In this document: positions 42,898 through 55,831 of the stretch, piece after piece
Layout: the number at the start of each line of letters is the position of its first letter
How positions within the stretch are numbered: the stretch's first letter is position 1
Assembly: GCA_023935145.1 (NCBI GenBank)
Contig: CM043700.1
Span: 32,763,501-32,827,500 of the forward strand
Length of the DNA: 64,000 bases
Reading direction: 5' to 3'
From: Bretschneidera sinensis
Lineage: Eukaryota > Streptophyta > Magnoliopsida > Brassicales > Akaniaceae
Position numbers and translations under genes: made by a program
Notes under the pieces: generated by a model
The model's input: the letters and a program-made list of their open reading frames with translations, nothing else
The model's database searches: none
What the model was told of the DNA's origin: nothing

Positions 42898-45332
42898 TGT
42901 AATACTCGTATTTGTAAAGTAAGGGTAAATAAGTAATTTAATAAATATGGTATGATATTAAAAGAATATATTTTACATGAAGGACTAAGTATGGACTAAA
43001 ATAATTCTTTAAAAAAATAATAAATAAATAAAATTTGGGATGTGGACGTCATTAAAAGAAAAGAAAATAAAAAAATAGAATTTTGGACCAGAACTTCCAG
43101 AAGGAAAAAAGAAGAAAAAATTATTTTTCTAAAAAAAAAAAGTCAAAAAGTGTGGGCAGCAGGAATAGTGCCCGCTGCCAATTTCGTTGAAATCAAAAGT
43201 ATGGGCAGCAGGTGTAATACTTGTTCCTGCTGCCAATTTCAAAAGGCATTTGTGGATGCCTCACACGTCTCCACAACGTGGAGACTGTGGAGACTTTTGG
43301 GAGGGGGGGCTGTTGAAGTTTTCAGCCCAAGTTTTCATATATATAGCAAATGTAAACGTAAAAAATTTCACCCATGAGATTTCGTTTAGTTTCCTCTAAA
43401 TCGTCTATTTTCTTTAAATCTTTGGAGACTCAAAGAAATGCTGAAAGAACAAAATTTTGAAGGAGTTTTCTGTGGAATTTCATAGAGAATCATGAAAAGC
43501 TATAAGAAAAACAGAAGGTAATATCATAGTTTTTATTTTTGAATTTATGACATTTATAAAGTTTTCCTGAATTCAAAATGGGAATTTTCAAAGTGTGTGG
43601 TTTATATCGAATTAAAGAATAAATTAGAAAATTTATATAAATATGATGTCAGGTGTTGACGATCTACAATCAAGAGAATTTCTGAAAGAAACGGGAAAGG
43701 CAAGGAGGTGATCCACGGGTAGCTTTAAGAGCTACATGGTGAGTTGGATTTACTTTGAGTAATCCAAATAAAAATGAAAAAATTTAGTGATAATATTGAA
43801 ATAAATTATTAGCTTATGTTGTGGTGATAGATAAAGATTTGGTTGATATTTATGATATGAATTTTGGAATGTAAAAAATTATTAGGAGAAAAATAATATT
43901 TTTGGGGATAATAAGTTGATTTAATAATAAAACGATAAGTGAAATTCTTGATGAGTTATCTTGATGTTTTGATACAAATTTTGTTGATATGAATTTTTGT
44001 GGATCTTGTCAAGCCTTAATAGATGGGTTCATGTGAATTTTGGATGAGAGGGATTTAGTGAAATTTTATATAATTTGATCAAAATCAGAATGGTTTGATG
44101 TGATTTGGGATGAGAGAAATTTAGTGAAATTTTTGTTATATAAATTTTGAGAATAATCAGGATAGTCAATTTAAGTGTGTTGAATTTATATATTGTTTTA
44201 TATTATTGTTGATATGCATATTTCGTATCATATGCATATGCATTAAATGAAAATGAAAGAACCAGAAAGGCAGCTGGTCTAATGAAAATGAAAGAACCAG
44301 GAGGGCAGCCGGTTTAATGAAAATGAAAGAACCGGGAAGGGAGCCGGTCTAAATGAGAATAAAAGAATCAGGAAGGTAGCCGATCTAAATGAGAATGAAA
44401 TAACCGAGAAGGCAGTCGGTCTAAGATAATAACAACCTGTCGACAGGTGGGAAGATGTTCCCATCATATGCATTTATTGCATTGTATCTGTTCTAATTAT
44501 TACTTGCATTATTGAAATACTGATGTGTGATGTATAAATTGTGAATTTAATTATAGATGGTTGAGTCTCATAGAAAGAGACAGTTATGGAGATAAGATTT
44601 TTTTTTGAAATACTGAGATGTGGTGTATTATTGTGAATATATTTAATGATGGTTGAGTCTCACTGAAAGAGACAGTTATGTGATAAGATTATTGAAATGC
44701 TGAGGTGTGGTGTATTATTGTGAATATAAATATAGATGGATGAGTCTCACAGAGAGATAGTTATGGTGATAAGAATAATCTAGATGGTAGACTTTATGAT
44801 GTGAACCTCATTATGAGGTAATTACGAGATTGTTGGTGGTATTAAGGTGAACAAATAAATAAGAGGAAGAGATTGATAGAGAATAAATATCATGACATGT
44901 GTAATGATAATAGAGTGCTAGTATCGAGGGTATGAGATATAAATTGATTAAATATTAAAAGATTGTTTATACAAATGAGTACTTTTAGTAAATTTAATTT
45001 ACTGAGCTTGTGAAGCTCACTTCTCATTGTACAATGATTTTCAGGTAGCAGGCTTGACAAATAGTTTAGTGAGTTGAAGTTCATAAGAAATCATTTTTGT
45101 AAGCCACGTGCGTGTCATCATCCTCAGACCAATGAGATAATAAAATGGAAAATTTATTTGTAAATATTCATGCATTTTACGTTGTATAGAATATTTAACG
45201 ATCAGATTGGTGTAAAAATTTCTTTTGGTGTTTTTTTTTTATACTTCGTTGTTGCATATATGTGTCGTGCTGAGATTCTCAAAATGTGATGACACTGTTT
45301 CGGGGGTGGCCAACCCGAGATGGGTCGTTACA
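42898..45332 (+). repeat. 5' LTR of Gypsy-P
   Basis: 2,435 bp. It contains the five-unit minisatellite (44262-44430) and three longer repeats of a GGTTGAGTCTCAxxGAAAG-type block (44555-44790). Confidence 0.88.
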
Positions 45333-45459
45333 ATTTTGGTATCAGAGCATTAGGTTTTTAAGATTCTGTAGACTGTATAAAAAGTAAGAAAGTGGAATAT
45401 TAAAATAAATTATAATGAACAGTCTGAGGGTGACACGTGGATGTGCTAGAGCTAGAGTT

Positions 45460-48400
45460 TGAGTTGTTAATTGGAGAGGGGGTGGTAGGCCCCATTATTT
45501 TTAACAAGTCGACGTTGAGTCTCAATCTGTGATTCCTAGAAGAGAATGTGTTGATTGTATGATTTATATTAGTAATATAATTGATATTAGTAAAGGTGTG
45601 AGAGAATCTGAAGTTGAAAAGAGATGAGCTAAGATAAGCTCTTACACACGCTCATGAGAAGTGATGGTAGCAGATGATAGAATTGATAGCTTATAGCATA
45701 GACTTGATGAACAGGCTGAAGTAGCGCCTGAAGTTGTTAACTCAATAATGATGGACATTTAAAATGGGGAAAAAGTGAGTTTATACATGAAATACAAGGA
45801 GTTTGTTAAGTTGAATGCCTTGTTGTTTAAAGGATCTATAAATTCTTTTACATCTGAGTTTGGATGAAACATTTAGAGAGATTATTTGGTTTTCTACCTG
45901 TAACTGATAGGCAGATGGTTGCCTTTGTTTCAACTAGAAGGAGAAGTTTTGGAACGGTGGGAGGATATCCTTTCTAGGTTAAGTATAGATGTTGATAGAC
46001 TATTAACCTAGAATAGGTTTAAGGAGGTTTTCCTTGATAAATATTATCCTTAGACTTTTAGAGCCTAACATGATAGAGACTGATTTATATGAGTTATATG
46101 AATTATGTCAGATTGGTGGGTATATCAATAATTCAGATTGAGAGATATGTGATGGAGTAAAGGAAAGAGAAAGAGTGGTTAAAGAGGCTTAGACATAAAG
46201 GTTATAAAGGTAGTGGTAGTATGAGTGTACAGGGTGAAAGACCACCCTAAATGAGGTGTTCCTTGTTATAGGGAACTTAAGTACAGAGTCAGAGACAAAC
46301 AACATCTATTGCTTCTGCATCTCAGAATACTATTGGTGGAACCTTTAGATTTGGGAGACAGGTTATGGGAACTGGGAATCATGGTAGAGGGAGTAAGTAT
46401 GCCACCAAGGGGAAGTGGTAATCTAACGTATGATTGAGAGACAAAAGTTGTTATAAATATATTCAGATAAGATATCTATTTTATAATTGTTCCAATTTGA
46501 GGTGTTTTATATATAGAAAAAAAAGGGTGAACATGTCAATATTGGTTGATCTTGAAGTAACCCATTCTTTTGCATCTAGTATTTATATGAAGTCTATTAA
46601 AGTATGTATTAGTCCTTGGATGCAAAAATATTTTTATTGAAGTCCTCACTAGAGATAGAGTGATAATCATAAATTTTTACAAGGGTTGTGTGATTCGTAT
46701 CAGTGATAGAGAAGTTGAAGTTGAGTTATTATCTTGGAATATGATATACTTTCATTTAATTTTGAGAATGAATTGGTTGTTGAAGTATTACACTTGGGTT
46801 GATTATTCCAGTAAGAAGGTAGTGTTCAAGATATAGACGTGAGATACTTTCTAACTACCTTATTATTGCTCTGACCACTAGGAGATGATTGAAGAAAGGT
46901 TGTGAGGAGTATTTAGTATATATAATGGATCCTAGAAAGGAAAATAGGAAGTTAGAATAAATCTTAGTGATGAAAGATTATACTAATATAATTTCTTGAT
47001 GAGTTGTCTAGGTTGCCTTTAAGTAGAGAGATTAAATTTTCTATTGATGTGATACATGATCATCACATATATTTAATAGCACCCTACAGAATGACTTCAG
47101 CTGAATTGAGAGAGTTGAACCTACCATTTTAAGAATTTGTGGATAAGCAATTTATCTGACCTAATGTATTTGGGGAGTCAGGTGTTGTTAGTGACGAAGG
47201 AAGATGGAACGATAAGAGTGGGTATAGACTACAGATAATTGAATAAGAACAAATACATTTTTCTCATGATAAATAAAGGGTTTGAGCAGTGTAAGGAGTG
47301 AAAGTGTTTTCTAAGATAAACTTGAGATCAGGTTATCACCAATTGAAGATAGAGAATAGAGACGTGTCTAAGACTATTTTTAGGACATGTTATGGTCATA
47401 AGTTTCTTGTGATACCATTTAGATTGAATAATGTCCCAGAAACATTCATGGACTGGATGAATAAAATGTTTGAACCATTTCTTGATAATCTTGTGGTGGC
47501 ATTCTTCGGTAACATCTTGGTATATTGTAAGACTACTGAAGAGCAGGTAAAACATTTAAAAATTGTATTGGAGACTTTGAGGAGAAAGAGATGGTATGAT
47601 ACAAGTTCTCTAAGTGTGAGTGTTGGCGGAAGGAAATAACTTTCTTGGAACATGTAATGTCGAGAATGGCATAACAGATGATCTATAAAATGTAGAGTCA
47701 ATGTTAAGTTGGGAGAGACCAACTAATATGACTGAGATTAGAATCTTCTTGGGTTAGCTGGTTATTATAGAAGATTCTTTTATAATTATTGTTTTTATTA
47801 TTGTAATACGGTTGAATAGACTGACCAGGAAAAGATGAGATTTGTATGGTCTGGGGAGTGTGACAAAAGTTTTCAATTACTAAATGAGAAATTGACAACA
47901 ACTTCAGTAGTGGTGTTTTCTTCTAGTGATGAAGGATTTGTAGTGCACAGTGATGCGTCGCATCATTGGTTGGGATATGTGTAACATAGGAAAGCTATGG
48001 CCCATACTTTTAGGCAATTGAAGATTCATGATAGAAATTACCATACTCATGAATTAGAGTTGGTTGTTATAGTATTATTTTAAAGATTGAAGACATCATC
48101 TGTATAGAGCCACTTGCGATATATTCATGGATTATAAGAGTTGGTTATACTTATCTATCCAAAGAGAGTTGAATTTGAGGTAAAGATGGTAGATGGAATT
48201 GATTAGTAACTATGATTGTACAATTCACTATCATCTAGAAAAAAAAAAATGAAACAGTGATAGCTGATGCATTGAGAAGAAAGTATACAGAAAGGTTAAC
48301 TGGTATTGGCAGTCCTGATGTGAAATTGATGATAGATAAAAAAAAAAGATAAGAATGAAGTTGAATATCAGTAATAGAGGATAATAGTTAGCGAATATGG

Positions 48401-49250
48401 TTGTACAGTCATTCATAGTAAAATGTTTTAGAGATACAAAGTAGAGATGAAGAAATAGAAAAGATTAAACTTTGAGTGCAAGCATTTTGAGTTTAAAATT
48501 TTGAAATAAGGGTATTTTGGTATTGGAATGTAGTATTTGTATTCCCAATGATGCGAAGTTAAGAGAGGAGTTAATGAAAGAGGTACATGATGATATAGAT
48601 TCGATGCAATCAAGTAACAATAAGATTTATAGAGGATGGAGATGAAATTTTTGGTGGTCAGGATTGAAGAAGGGTGTAGCTAAGATTGTGAGGTTGTATG
48701 GAGCACCATTAAGCATAGTATCAAATTTGTATTGGATGGCACCGATCGAGACATTGTATGGTAGAAGGTGTAGAACTCTTATATATTAGGAAAAAATGAG
48801 ATAGAGGAATATATCTAGTCCATCAATCATTGAGTTAACAGTTAAAAGGATCAAATTGATTAGAGAGAATCGTAAAGCAACACAGAGTAGACTAAATAGC
48901 TATGCTAATAATAAAAGGAGATCTCTTAAATTTCAAGTAGGTGATTGGGTGTATTGAAAAATATCACAATGAAAAGGTGTATTGAGATTTAAACAGGAAA
49001 AGAAAGCTGAATCTGAGATTTGCGGGACCCTATGAAGTGGTTGAGAAAGTTGAACTAGTTGTGAATAGCTTGGATATGCCTCTAGAGTTGAAGCAGTGGC
49101 ATAATGTATTTCATGTTTCACTTTTAAGAAAGTGTTTACATGATGACTAATATAATAGTTCTAGCTAAACTATAGAAATTCAGAAAGATTGGGCTTATAT
49201 ACAAGTACCAGTGAGAATTTTAGACAAAAAGAACAAGTCTTGTGTAATAA
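45460..49250 (+). pseudogene. Gypsy-P gag-pol remnant
   Basis: Landmarks in plus order are: gag remnants (45460-46300); protease reading LVDLEVTHSFASS (46535-46590); reverse transcriptase VFSKINLRSGYHQLKIEN (47301-47360) with the active site FFGNIL instead of FIDDIL (about 47500-47520); then GLAGYY- and RNase H-like pieces (47740-48190). Integrase follows, with its core apparently deleted (a VRLYGAPLSIVS-like piece near 48690, then IETLYGRR). The C-terminal GPYEVVEKVELVVNSL and WHNVFHVSLLRKC (49020-49140) lead into a decayed chromodomain-like tail. No part is enzymatically competent. Confidence 0.8.
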
Positions 49251-49397
49251 AATAATGTTTAAGTTATGTGGTGGAATAAGGATGTTAAAGAGATTACGTG
49301 AAAGTGTGAGACAAGTATGAAGAAATATTATTCACTTTTGCTTATGGAGTTAGATAAGGAAATTTCAGGGACGAAATTTTTGTAAGGTGGATAGATT

Positions 49398-51735
49398 TGT
49401 AATACCCGTATTTGTAAAGTAAGACTAAATAAGTAATTTAATAAATATGGCATGAAATTAAAAAATATATATTTTACGTGAAGGACTAAGTATGGAATAA
49501 AATAATTCTTTAAAAAATAATAAATAAAAAAATTAGGACATGGACGTCATTAAAAGAAAAAAAAGAAAAAAAAAGATTTTTGGACCTGAATATCCAGAAG
49601 GAAAAAAGAAGAAAAAAAAATTTTGAAAAAAAAAATTATTTTTCTAAAAAAAAAAGATGTCAAAAAGTGTGGGCAGCAAAAGTAATGCCTGCTGCTAATT
49701 TCGTTGAAATCAAAAGCATGGGCAACAGGTGTAATACCTGCTCCTGCTATAAATTTCAGAAGGCATTTGTGGATGCCTCACACATCTCTACAACATGGAG
49801 ACTACGGAGACTTTTGGGAGGGGGGGTTATTGAAGTTTTCAGCCAATGTTTTCATATATATAGCAGATATAAACGTAAAAAATTTCACCCATGAGATTTT
49901 ATTTAGTTTCCTCTAAATCATCTGTTTTCTTTAAATCTTTAGAGACTCAAAGAAATGCTGAAAGTGCAAAATTTTGAAAGGTTTTCTGTGGAATTTCATA
50001 GAGAATCATGAAAAGCTATCAGAAAAACAGAAGGTAATATCATAGTGTTTATTTTTGAAATTATGACATTTATGAAGTTTCCCTGAATTCAAAGTGGGAA
50101 TTTTCAAAGTGTGTGGTTTATATCTAATTGAAGAATAAATTAGAAAATTTATATAAATATGATGTCAAGTGTTGACGATCTACAATCAAGAGAATTTCTA
50201 AAAGAAACGGGAAAGGTAAGGAGGTGATCCACGAGTAGCTTTAAGAGCTACGTGGTGGGTTGGATTTACTTTGAGTAATCCAAATAAAAATGAAAAATTT
50301 AGCGATAATATTGAAATAAATTATTAGCTTATGTTGTGGTGATAGATAAGGATTTGGTTGATATTTATGATATGAATTTTGGACATGTAAAAAATTATTA
50401 GGAGAAAAATAATATTTTTGGGATAATAAGTTGATTTAATAATTAAACGATAAGTGAAATTCTTGATGAGTTATATTGATGTTTTGATACAAATTTTGAG
50501 GAGATGAATTTTTGTTGATCTTGTCAAGCCTTAATAGATGGTTTGATGTGAATTTAGGATGAGAGGGATTTAGTGGAATTTTACATAATTTGATAAAAAT
50601 CAGGATGATTTGATGTGATTTAGGATGAGAGGAATATAGTGGAATTTTTGTTATATAAATTTTGAGAATAATCAGGATAGTCAATTTAAGTGTGTTGAAT
50701 TTATATGTTGTTTTATATTACTGTTGATATGCATATTTCATATCATATGCATATGCATTAAATGAAAAGAAAAGAACAGGGAAGGCAGTCGATCTAATGA
50801 AAATGAAAAAAACCGGGAAGGCAGCCGGTCTAATGAAAATGAAAGAGCCGAGAAGGCAGCCGCTCTAATGAAAATGAAAGAACCGAGAAGGCAGCCAGTC
50901 TAAATGAGAATAAAAGAATCGGGAAGGCAGCCGGTCTAAATGAGAATGAAAGAATCGGGAAGGCAGCCGGTATAAGATAATAGCAACCTGTCGACAGGTG
51001 GGAAGATGTTCCTATCATACGCATTTATTGCATTGCATTTGTTCTAATTATTACTTGCATTATTGAAATACTGATGTGTGATGTACAAATTGTGAATTTA
51101 ATTATAGATGGTTAAGTCTCACAGTAAGAGACAGTTATGGTGATAAGACTTTTTTTTGAAATGCTGAGGTGTGGTGTATTATTGTGAATATAATTAATGA
51201 TGGTTGAGTCTCACTAAAAGAGGCAGTTATGTGATAAGATTATTGAAATGCTGAGGTGTAGTGTATTATTGTGAATATAAATATAGATGGATGAGTCTCA
51301 CAGAGAGGCAGTTATGGTGATAAGAATAATCTAGATGGTAGACTTTATGATGTGAACCTCATTACGAGGTAATTACGAGATTGTTGGTGGTATTAAGGTG
51401 AACAAATAAATAAGAGGAAGAGATTAATAGAGAATAAATATCATGACACGTGTAATGATAATAGAGTGCTAGTATCGAGGGTATGAGATATAAATTGATT
51501 AAATATTAAAAGACTGTTTATACAAATGAGTACTTTTAGTAAATTTAATTCACTGAGCTTGTGAAGCTCACTCCTCATTGTACAATGATTTTCAAGTAGC
51601 AGGCTTGACAAATAGTTTGGTGAGTTGAAGTTCAGAAGAAATCATTTTTGTAAGCCACGTGTGTGTCATCGTCCTCAGACTAATGAGATAATAAAATGAA
51701 AAATTTATTTGTAAATATTCATGCATTTTAGGTTG
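49398..51735 (+). repeat. 3' LTR of Gypsy-P, 3'-truncated
   Basis: Begins TGTAATACCCGTATTTG after the tail ACGAAATTTTTGTAAGG, and carries six minisatellite units (50768-50980). It stops at about 51735 (CATGCATTTTAGGTTG), whereas the 5' LTR continues for about 155 bp more to GTTACA. Confidence 0.85.
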
Positions 51736-51739
51736 GTCT

Positions 51740-52167
51740 AATTTGAGAGTTTTCATCTCTTGATTTGTTTGAGGTGGGCTTTCTTTTGGGTCAACAATAG
51801 GAGTAGTTGTCTTCGTTCTTGGAATGAAATCTGCATCATCATTGAAAGAAACTTCTCTACTACTAATTGGGTTAGACTCATCAAGGGCTACATGTACGGA
51901 CTCTTCTACCACTAGAGTTCTCTTATTGAAGACTCTATAAGCTTTACTAGAGGTTGAATATTCTAAGAATATGCCCTCATCCGTCTTAGAGTCAAATTTA
52001 CCCAAGTTAGATTTATTGTTATTTAGGATGAAGCATTTACAACCAAAGGCACGAAAATAGGAGATATTAGGCTTTCTACCTTTCCACAATTCATAAGGAG
52101 TTTTGTCAAGCATAGGTCTAATTAAAATTCTATTCAAGATATAGCAAGAAGTGTTTACTACTTCCAT
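51740..52167 (-). pseudogene. Copia-M integrase C-terminal region
   Basis: On the minus strand the frame encodes LNRILIRPMLDKTPYELW, GRKPNISYFRAFGCKCFILN and SKAYRVFNKRTLVVEESVHV, typical of the end of the Copia integrase. It then runs out at KTLKLDQ where Gypsy-P sequence begins. The following reverse-transcriptase start is missing. The open frame apparently continues into Gypsy sequence, which is fortuitous. Confidence 0.85.
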
Positions 52168-52850
52168 CTCTATGTCAATAATGACCCGCGATGCGTTTCT
52201 ACATCAAGTTTGTTGAGATCTTTGGCCTTCGTTAGGGCTGTCTTCTTTGCATTCCAAGTTATTGGCAAAGATCTCAATATCTTCCTTATTAGTTCAAACT
52301 CCTCAATGTTCCTACCAAGAAGCTTTAAACCATTAACAATAGTGGTGAAACGGGAGTGCATTTGAGAAATTATTTCATTAGGAGACATTTTAAAAGATTC
52401 ATACTCGAACACTAGCATATAATTTTTTTTTTATTTTTTTAACTTCGCTAGTGCCCTCATAAGTAATTTGTAGTTTTTCCCATATCTCATTAGCTGAAAC
52501 ACATATAAAAATTTTATTGTACTTAGTAATGTCTAAAGCATAATGTGGCATACTAGTAGCTCTACTATTTAGCGACATCATTCTACAATCCTCTTCATCA
52601 AACTTCTATTTGAGTTTAGGCATTGTATGATTGATTTCTCCAATAATTATTTTCTTTGTAGGAATTTTAGGTCATTCTTTAATGATTCTCCACAAATTAT
52701 AATCTTGTCCTTCAACAAAGATTTTCATTCTATTTTTCCAATGATTATAATTTGTGCCATTGAACAAAAGAAGTTAGTATAAGAATCACCTTCGGTATAA
52801 GTATTTGAAGCCACCGGATCACCTCAAGGATTTTAAGCCTAAAATTGAGT
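52168..52850 (-). pseudogene. Copia-M gag, joined directly to integrase by an internal deletion
   Basis: Minus-strand pieces: YNHWKNRMKIF-like (near 52740), ANEIWEKLQITYEGTSEVKK (near 52490) and FELIRKILRSLPITWNAK (near 52280), a UBN2-type Copia gag. Immediately after DLNKLDVETHRGSL the sequence becomes integrase C-terminus, so the zinc knuckle, protease and integrase core are absent. An A/T run near 52424 may be a small insertion. Confidence 0.8.
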
Positions 52851-52869
52851 GCGTGGCTTTGATACCAAT

Positions 52870-54187
52870 TGTAGACTGAGGTACAAACCCAAGAGGGGTG
52901 TGAATTGGGTTTTAAAAACTTTTTACAATTAACATATAAGTTTTTAAATAATTTAATTAAGCAAGGCACTCAGCAAATAAGATGCTTGAAATTAAAGAAG
53001 TAAAGGAAAAGAAAATGCAAACTCTATTTATAGTGGTTCGGTAATATCAGAATCTTTCCGACCCTGCGTCCACTCTCTTCAAGGAACCTCCTTGAAGTAA
53101 TCCATAATTATAGTCAAGCAACTTTATCGGTGTTGTACAAACCTTATAAGCACTCTCTTCCACAAGGAAGTTACAAGGAACTATTTAATCCTAACACTTT
53201 AAGAGTTATATCAACTCTTTCTTTTTACAATGATTGATAGTGAATGTAAAGGAAAATAAGAGAGATAGCAATAAATGCTTTACAAGATGAAAATGATCTC
53301 TCTTTTAAAATCAAAGCTTGATAGATGGCTCAAAGGAATTTTTCAAAGCTTTCAAGAGTATTAATGAGCTTGTTTTCAAATTGAATGTGCTTTCTTGTTT
53401 ATTTGAATGCTCATTAATGTGGTGTTTTTATAACCTTGGCCTTATATTGCCGTTAGACACAAATTTGGTAGGTTTGGAGCATTAATTGCTAAAATCTCGA
53501 GTCTAGATTTTGAAAACTAGCCGTTTTCTCGACAGGACAATCGACTATGGAAACTGGACAGTCGATTGTCCTCTATTGAATTTGAAATTCTAGGCATAAG
53601 ATGATTTGGATAGTCAATTGTCTAAATGGGTAGTCAACTCTGAAACTCTTTGTCTCTTGCATAATCGACTGTCCTTGATCTATAGTCGACCGTCCATTTT
53701 TGTTTTCAAAATGGACAGCTTACAAAGAATTGGACAGTTGACTATCTAAATGGGCAGTTGGCTGTTAAACTTTCTATCTCTTTCACAGTCATCAATTATC
53801 TATAGTCGACTTTCCATTTTAGTTCTTAAAAATGGTTAGTGCAGAGACTTGACAGTCGACTGTTGAAAAGCCACAGTCGACTGTCCATTTATATAACTTA
53901 AACTTTTAAGTCAGTTTTTGACAGAAAAGAGTTTTTGATTGACTAAAAAAATTTCAAAATGAGTTTTTGAGCCAAGATCAAGATAAGAAACTAAATGAAA
54001 GATTTACATGTGAAGTTAATCTAAACTTAGTCTTCGATCTTCTTTTGAGTGTCACTCAAGTGCAATCTCTTCCTCTTTGTGCTTGGCTTACGTCTTATTC
54101 GAGAGTTGGATGCTTAAGCTTAATGAAAAACACTTAGATAAAACTGTTAGCACATTTAAAGCACTATTTTGTTATAAAGGGTCAACA
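52870..54187 (-). repeat. 5' LTR of Copia-M (divergent subfamily)
   Basis: 1,318 bp from TGTAGACTGAGGTAC to GGGTCAACA, with the primer site directly left at 52854-52867. Outside its ends it differs extensively from the LTR at 33411-40981. Its palindrome array (about 53531-53895) is built on ACAGTCGACTGT rather than CCAGTCGACTGG. Confidence 0.85.
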
Positions 54188-55831
54188 AAAGTTTAGGATG
54201 CTTTAGGTTTTTTAGGTTTCTCATTTACTTGAACAAACTCCAACTTCGAACACTTACAAAGGTTCCAAATATCCTCACAAGCGTTTGAATTGTCTTTGGT
54301 TTTACCCTTCACATCCATGACTGTGTTGAAGACATTACCAAACACATTTTTCTCAATTTGCATGACATCCAAATTATGTTGAATCAAATTTGTTTTCCAA
54401 TATGATAACTCCTAGAAAATACTAATTTTCAACTAGTTATATTCCTTACCAAATCCTAGGATCTCTTGTTTATTGTTTATGTTACCAAATGTGATCTGAT
54501 CGAAAGATAAAACTCTTGCGAACACTTCTTCCCCAAAAAACTGTAGTGGAGGAGAGTCTCAATTGTGCCCTTCTAGAAACTGTCCCTCTACTTTCGAAAA
54601 GTATGATTAAAAGGCAAGAACTGACGATGATAGTCAAACCAGCAAGGCTTCCTACCATAAGCCAATCAAAATTTCTTCGTATGCTCTATACAGTAAGGAT
54701 AAGCTAATGGACCTTGAGTATTCCACTTATAATGCATACCATAAGCCAAAAGTCACTGATCGTCCATAAAAGTGCAAATTTCATGTTAAAATTATGTTTC
54801 CTACTTACATCATAGGTGAGAACTCCATCCGCCTATAACATCTTCAACTCATCCAAAAATGGTCTTAGATAGACATATAGATTCTTACCAAGGTGGTTTG
54901 GGCCTAGAATGACCAAGCTTAAGAAAAAAAACTATGCTCTTTCATGTTCATACCAAGAGGTAGATTATAGGGTGTAAGAAAGACGGGCCAACAAGAGTAA
55001 GAAGAAGTTGAATGATCGAATGGGGTGAACCCGTCAGTTGAGAGTCCGACCTAACATATCTTGGTTCTACTGCAAACATTGGGTGCTTATCATTCAAGTA
55101 TTTTTATGTCTCACCATCCATCAGGTGAATGATAAAGTCAGACTTACTACGTCTGCCTTCCTTATCCCATCTCATGTGTTTGACATTGTATTTGGACATG
55201 TAAAGTCTTTGCAGTCTTGGGGTGATTGGAAAGTAACATAACACTTTATATGGTATGTCCTTCTGGTTCTTATTTCCCACTTTTTAAAGTTGAAATCTAT
55301 CATGGCCAAATATGTTACAAATCTTCTTTTGCATATCTTCCTTACAACATACAATTATTCGGGCATGCATGTATCTTCTGATACCTAAGTCCTAACCCCT
55401 ACACAATCTTCTTGCATTGGTAAAAGTTTTCTAGAAACTTCTCTCCCTCCGACAACATACTCTTAATTATTGACAATAACCAGACATAACAATTCTCAGA
55501 CATGTTAAAATCGAACTTACAGTTCAATAGCTGAGCAACTGCCGATAACTTGGTATGCTTCTTGCAACCTTCCTATAACGGCTCATCAGCATCTCTTAAT
55601 AAATCATAAAACTTAGTAGCATCACGATTCGTAGTCTCATCAGCATCCCAATTAAAATCAAGACCATTACCATGTCCCCCATCCGATTCCTCCCTCTGAA
55701 TCCTTCCTCCACATCATCAATTTGGGTTGTCGAACTCCCCCAGACAAAAGAAGCTCTCTGTATCGAGTCAATCTCTTATAATCTGTAACAAAAACTTTCT
55801 TGTATAGGTGCACAGTAACCACATCTCTCTT
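54188..55831 (-). pseudogene. CACTA (En/Spm) transposase fragment, larger piece
   Basis: Minus-strand, with stops and frameshifts, in order from the right: KRDVVTVHLYKKVF (near 55820), CKFDFNMSENCYVW (near 55510), GLGLRYQKIHACPNNCMLYW (near 55390), PRLQRLYMSKYNVKHMRWD (near 55200), GLSTDGFTPFDHSTSSYS (near 55030), LAYGMHYKWNTQGPLAYP (near 54720) and HNLDVMQIEKNVFGNVF (near 54380). These are successive blocks of the Transposase_21/TNP2 family. The piece is interrupted at 55832 by element B and stops at the Copia-M LTR on the left. Confidence 0.85.

Larger units (their letters stand above)
42898..51735 (+). mobile_element. Ty3/Gypsy retrotransposon, plus strand (Gypsy-P), decayed
   Basis: This is the same family as Gypsy-M in the opposite orientation. 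The 5' LTR 42898-45332 (2,435 bp) begins TGTAATACTCGTATTTG and ends GGGTCGTTACA. A tRNA-Met primer site (TGGTATCAGAGCA, 45337-45349) follows. The 3' LTR starts at 49398 but stops at about 51735, about 155 bp short, where Copia-M coding resumes. The interior has gag, protease, reverse transcriptase, RNase H, integrase and a chromodomain-like tail in order, all broken. Host sequence is also missing at the right junction, so no target duplication is expected. Confidence 0.85.
33411..54187 (-). mobile_element. Minus-strand Copia element (Copia-M), probably a hybrid, twice invaded
   Basis: The outer LTRs are 33411-40981 (interrupted by element A; about 1.2 kb without it) and 52870-54187 (1,318 bp). 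The primer site (minus TGGTATCAAAGCCA, 52854-52867) and purine tract (minus AAAAAATGGAGAGAT, just right of 40981) fit one minus-strand element. In order it carries gag, an integrase end, reverse transcriptase and RNase H. The two LTRs are strongly diverged, and the flanks (AACCT left, AAAAG right) do not match. The unit is therefore likely a recombinant of two subfamilies. A Gypsy element occupies 42898-51735. Confidence 0.75.

Noticed and set aside
45337..45349. Possible tRNA-Met gene fragments at the TGGTATCAGAGC-type sites
   Set aside because: Only the 3'-end complement is present, always next to an LTR boundary, so these are primer binding sites.
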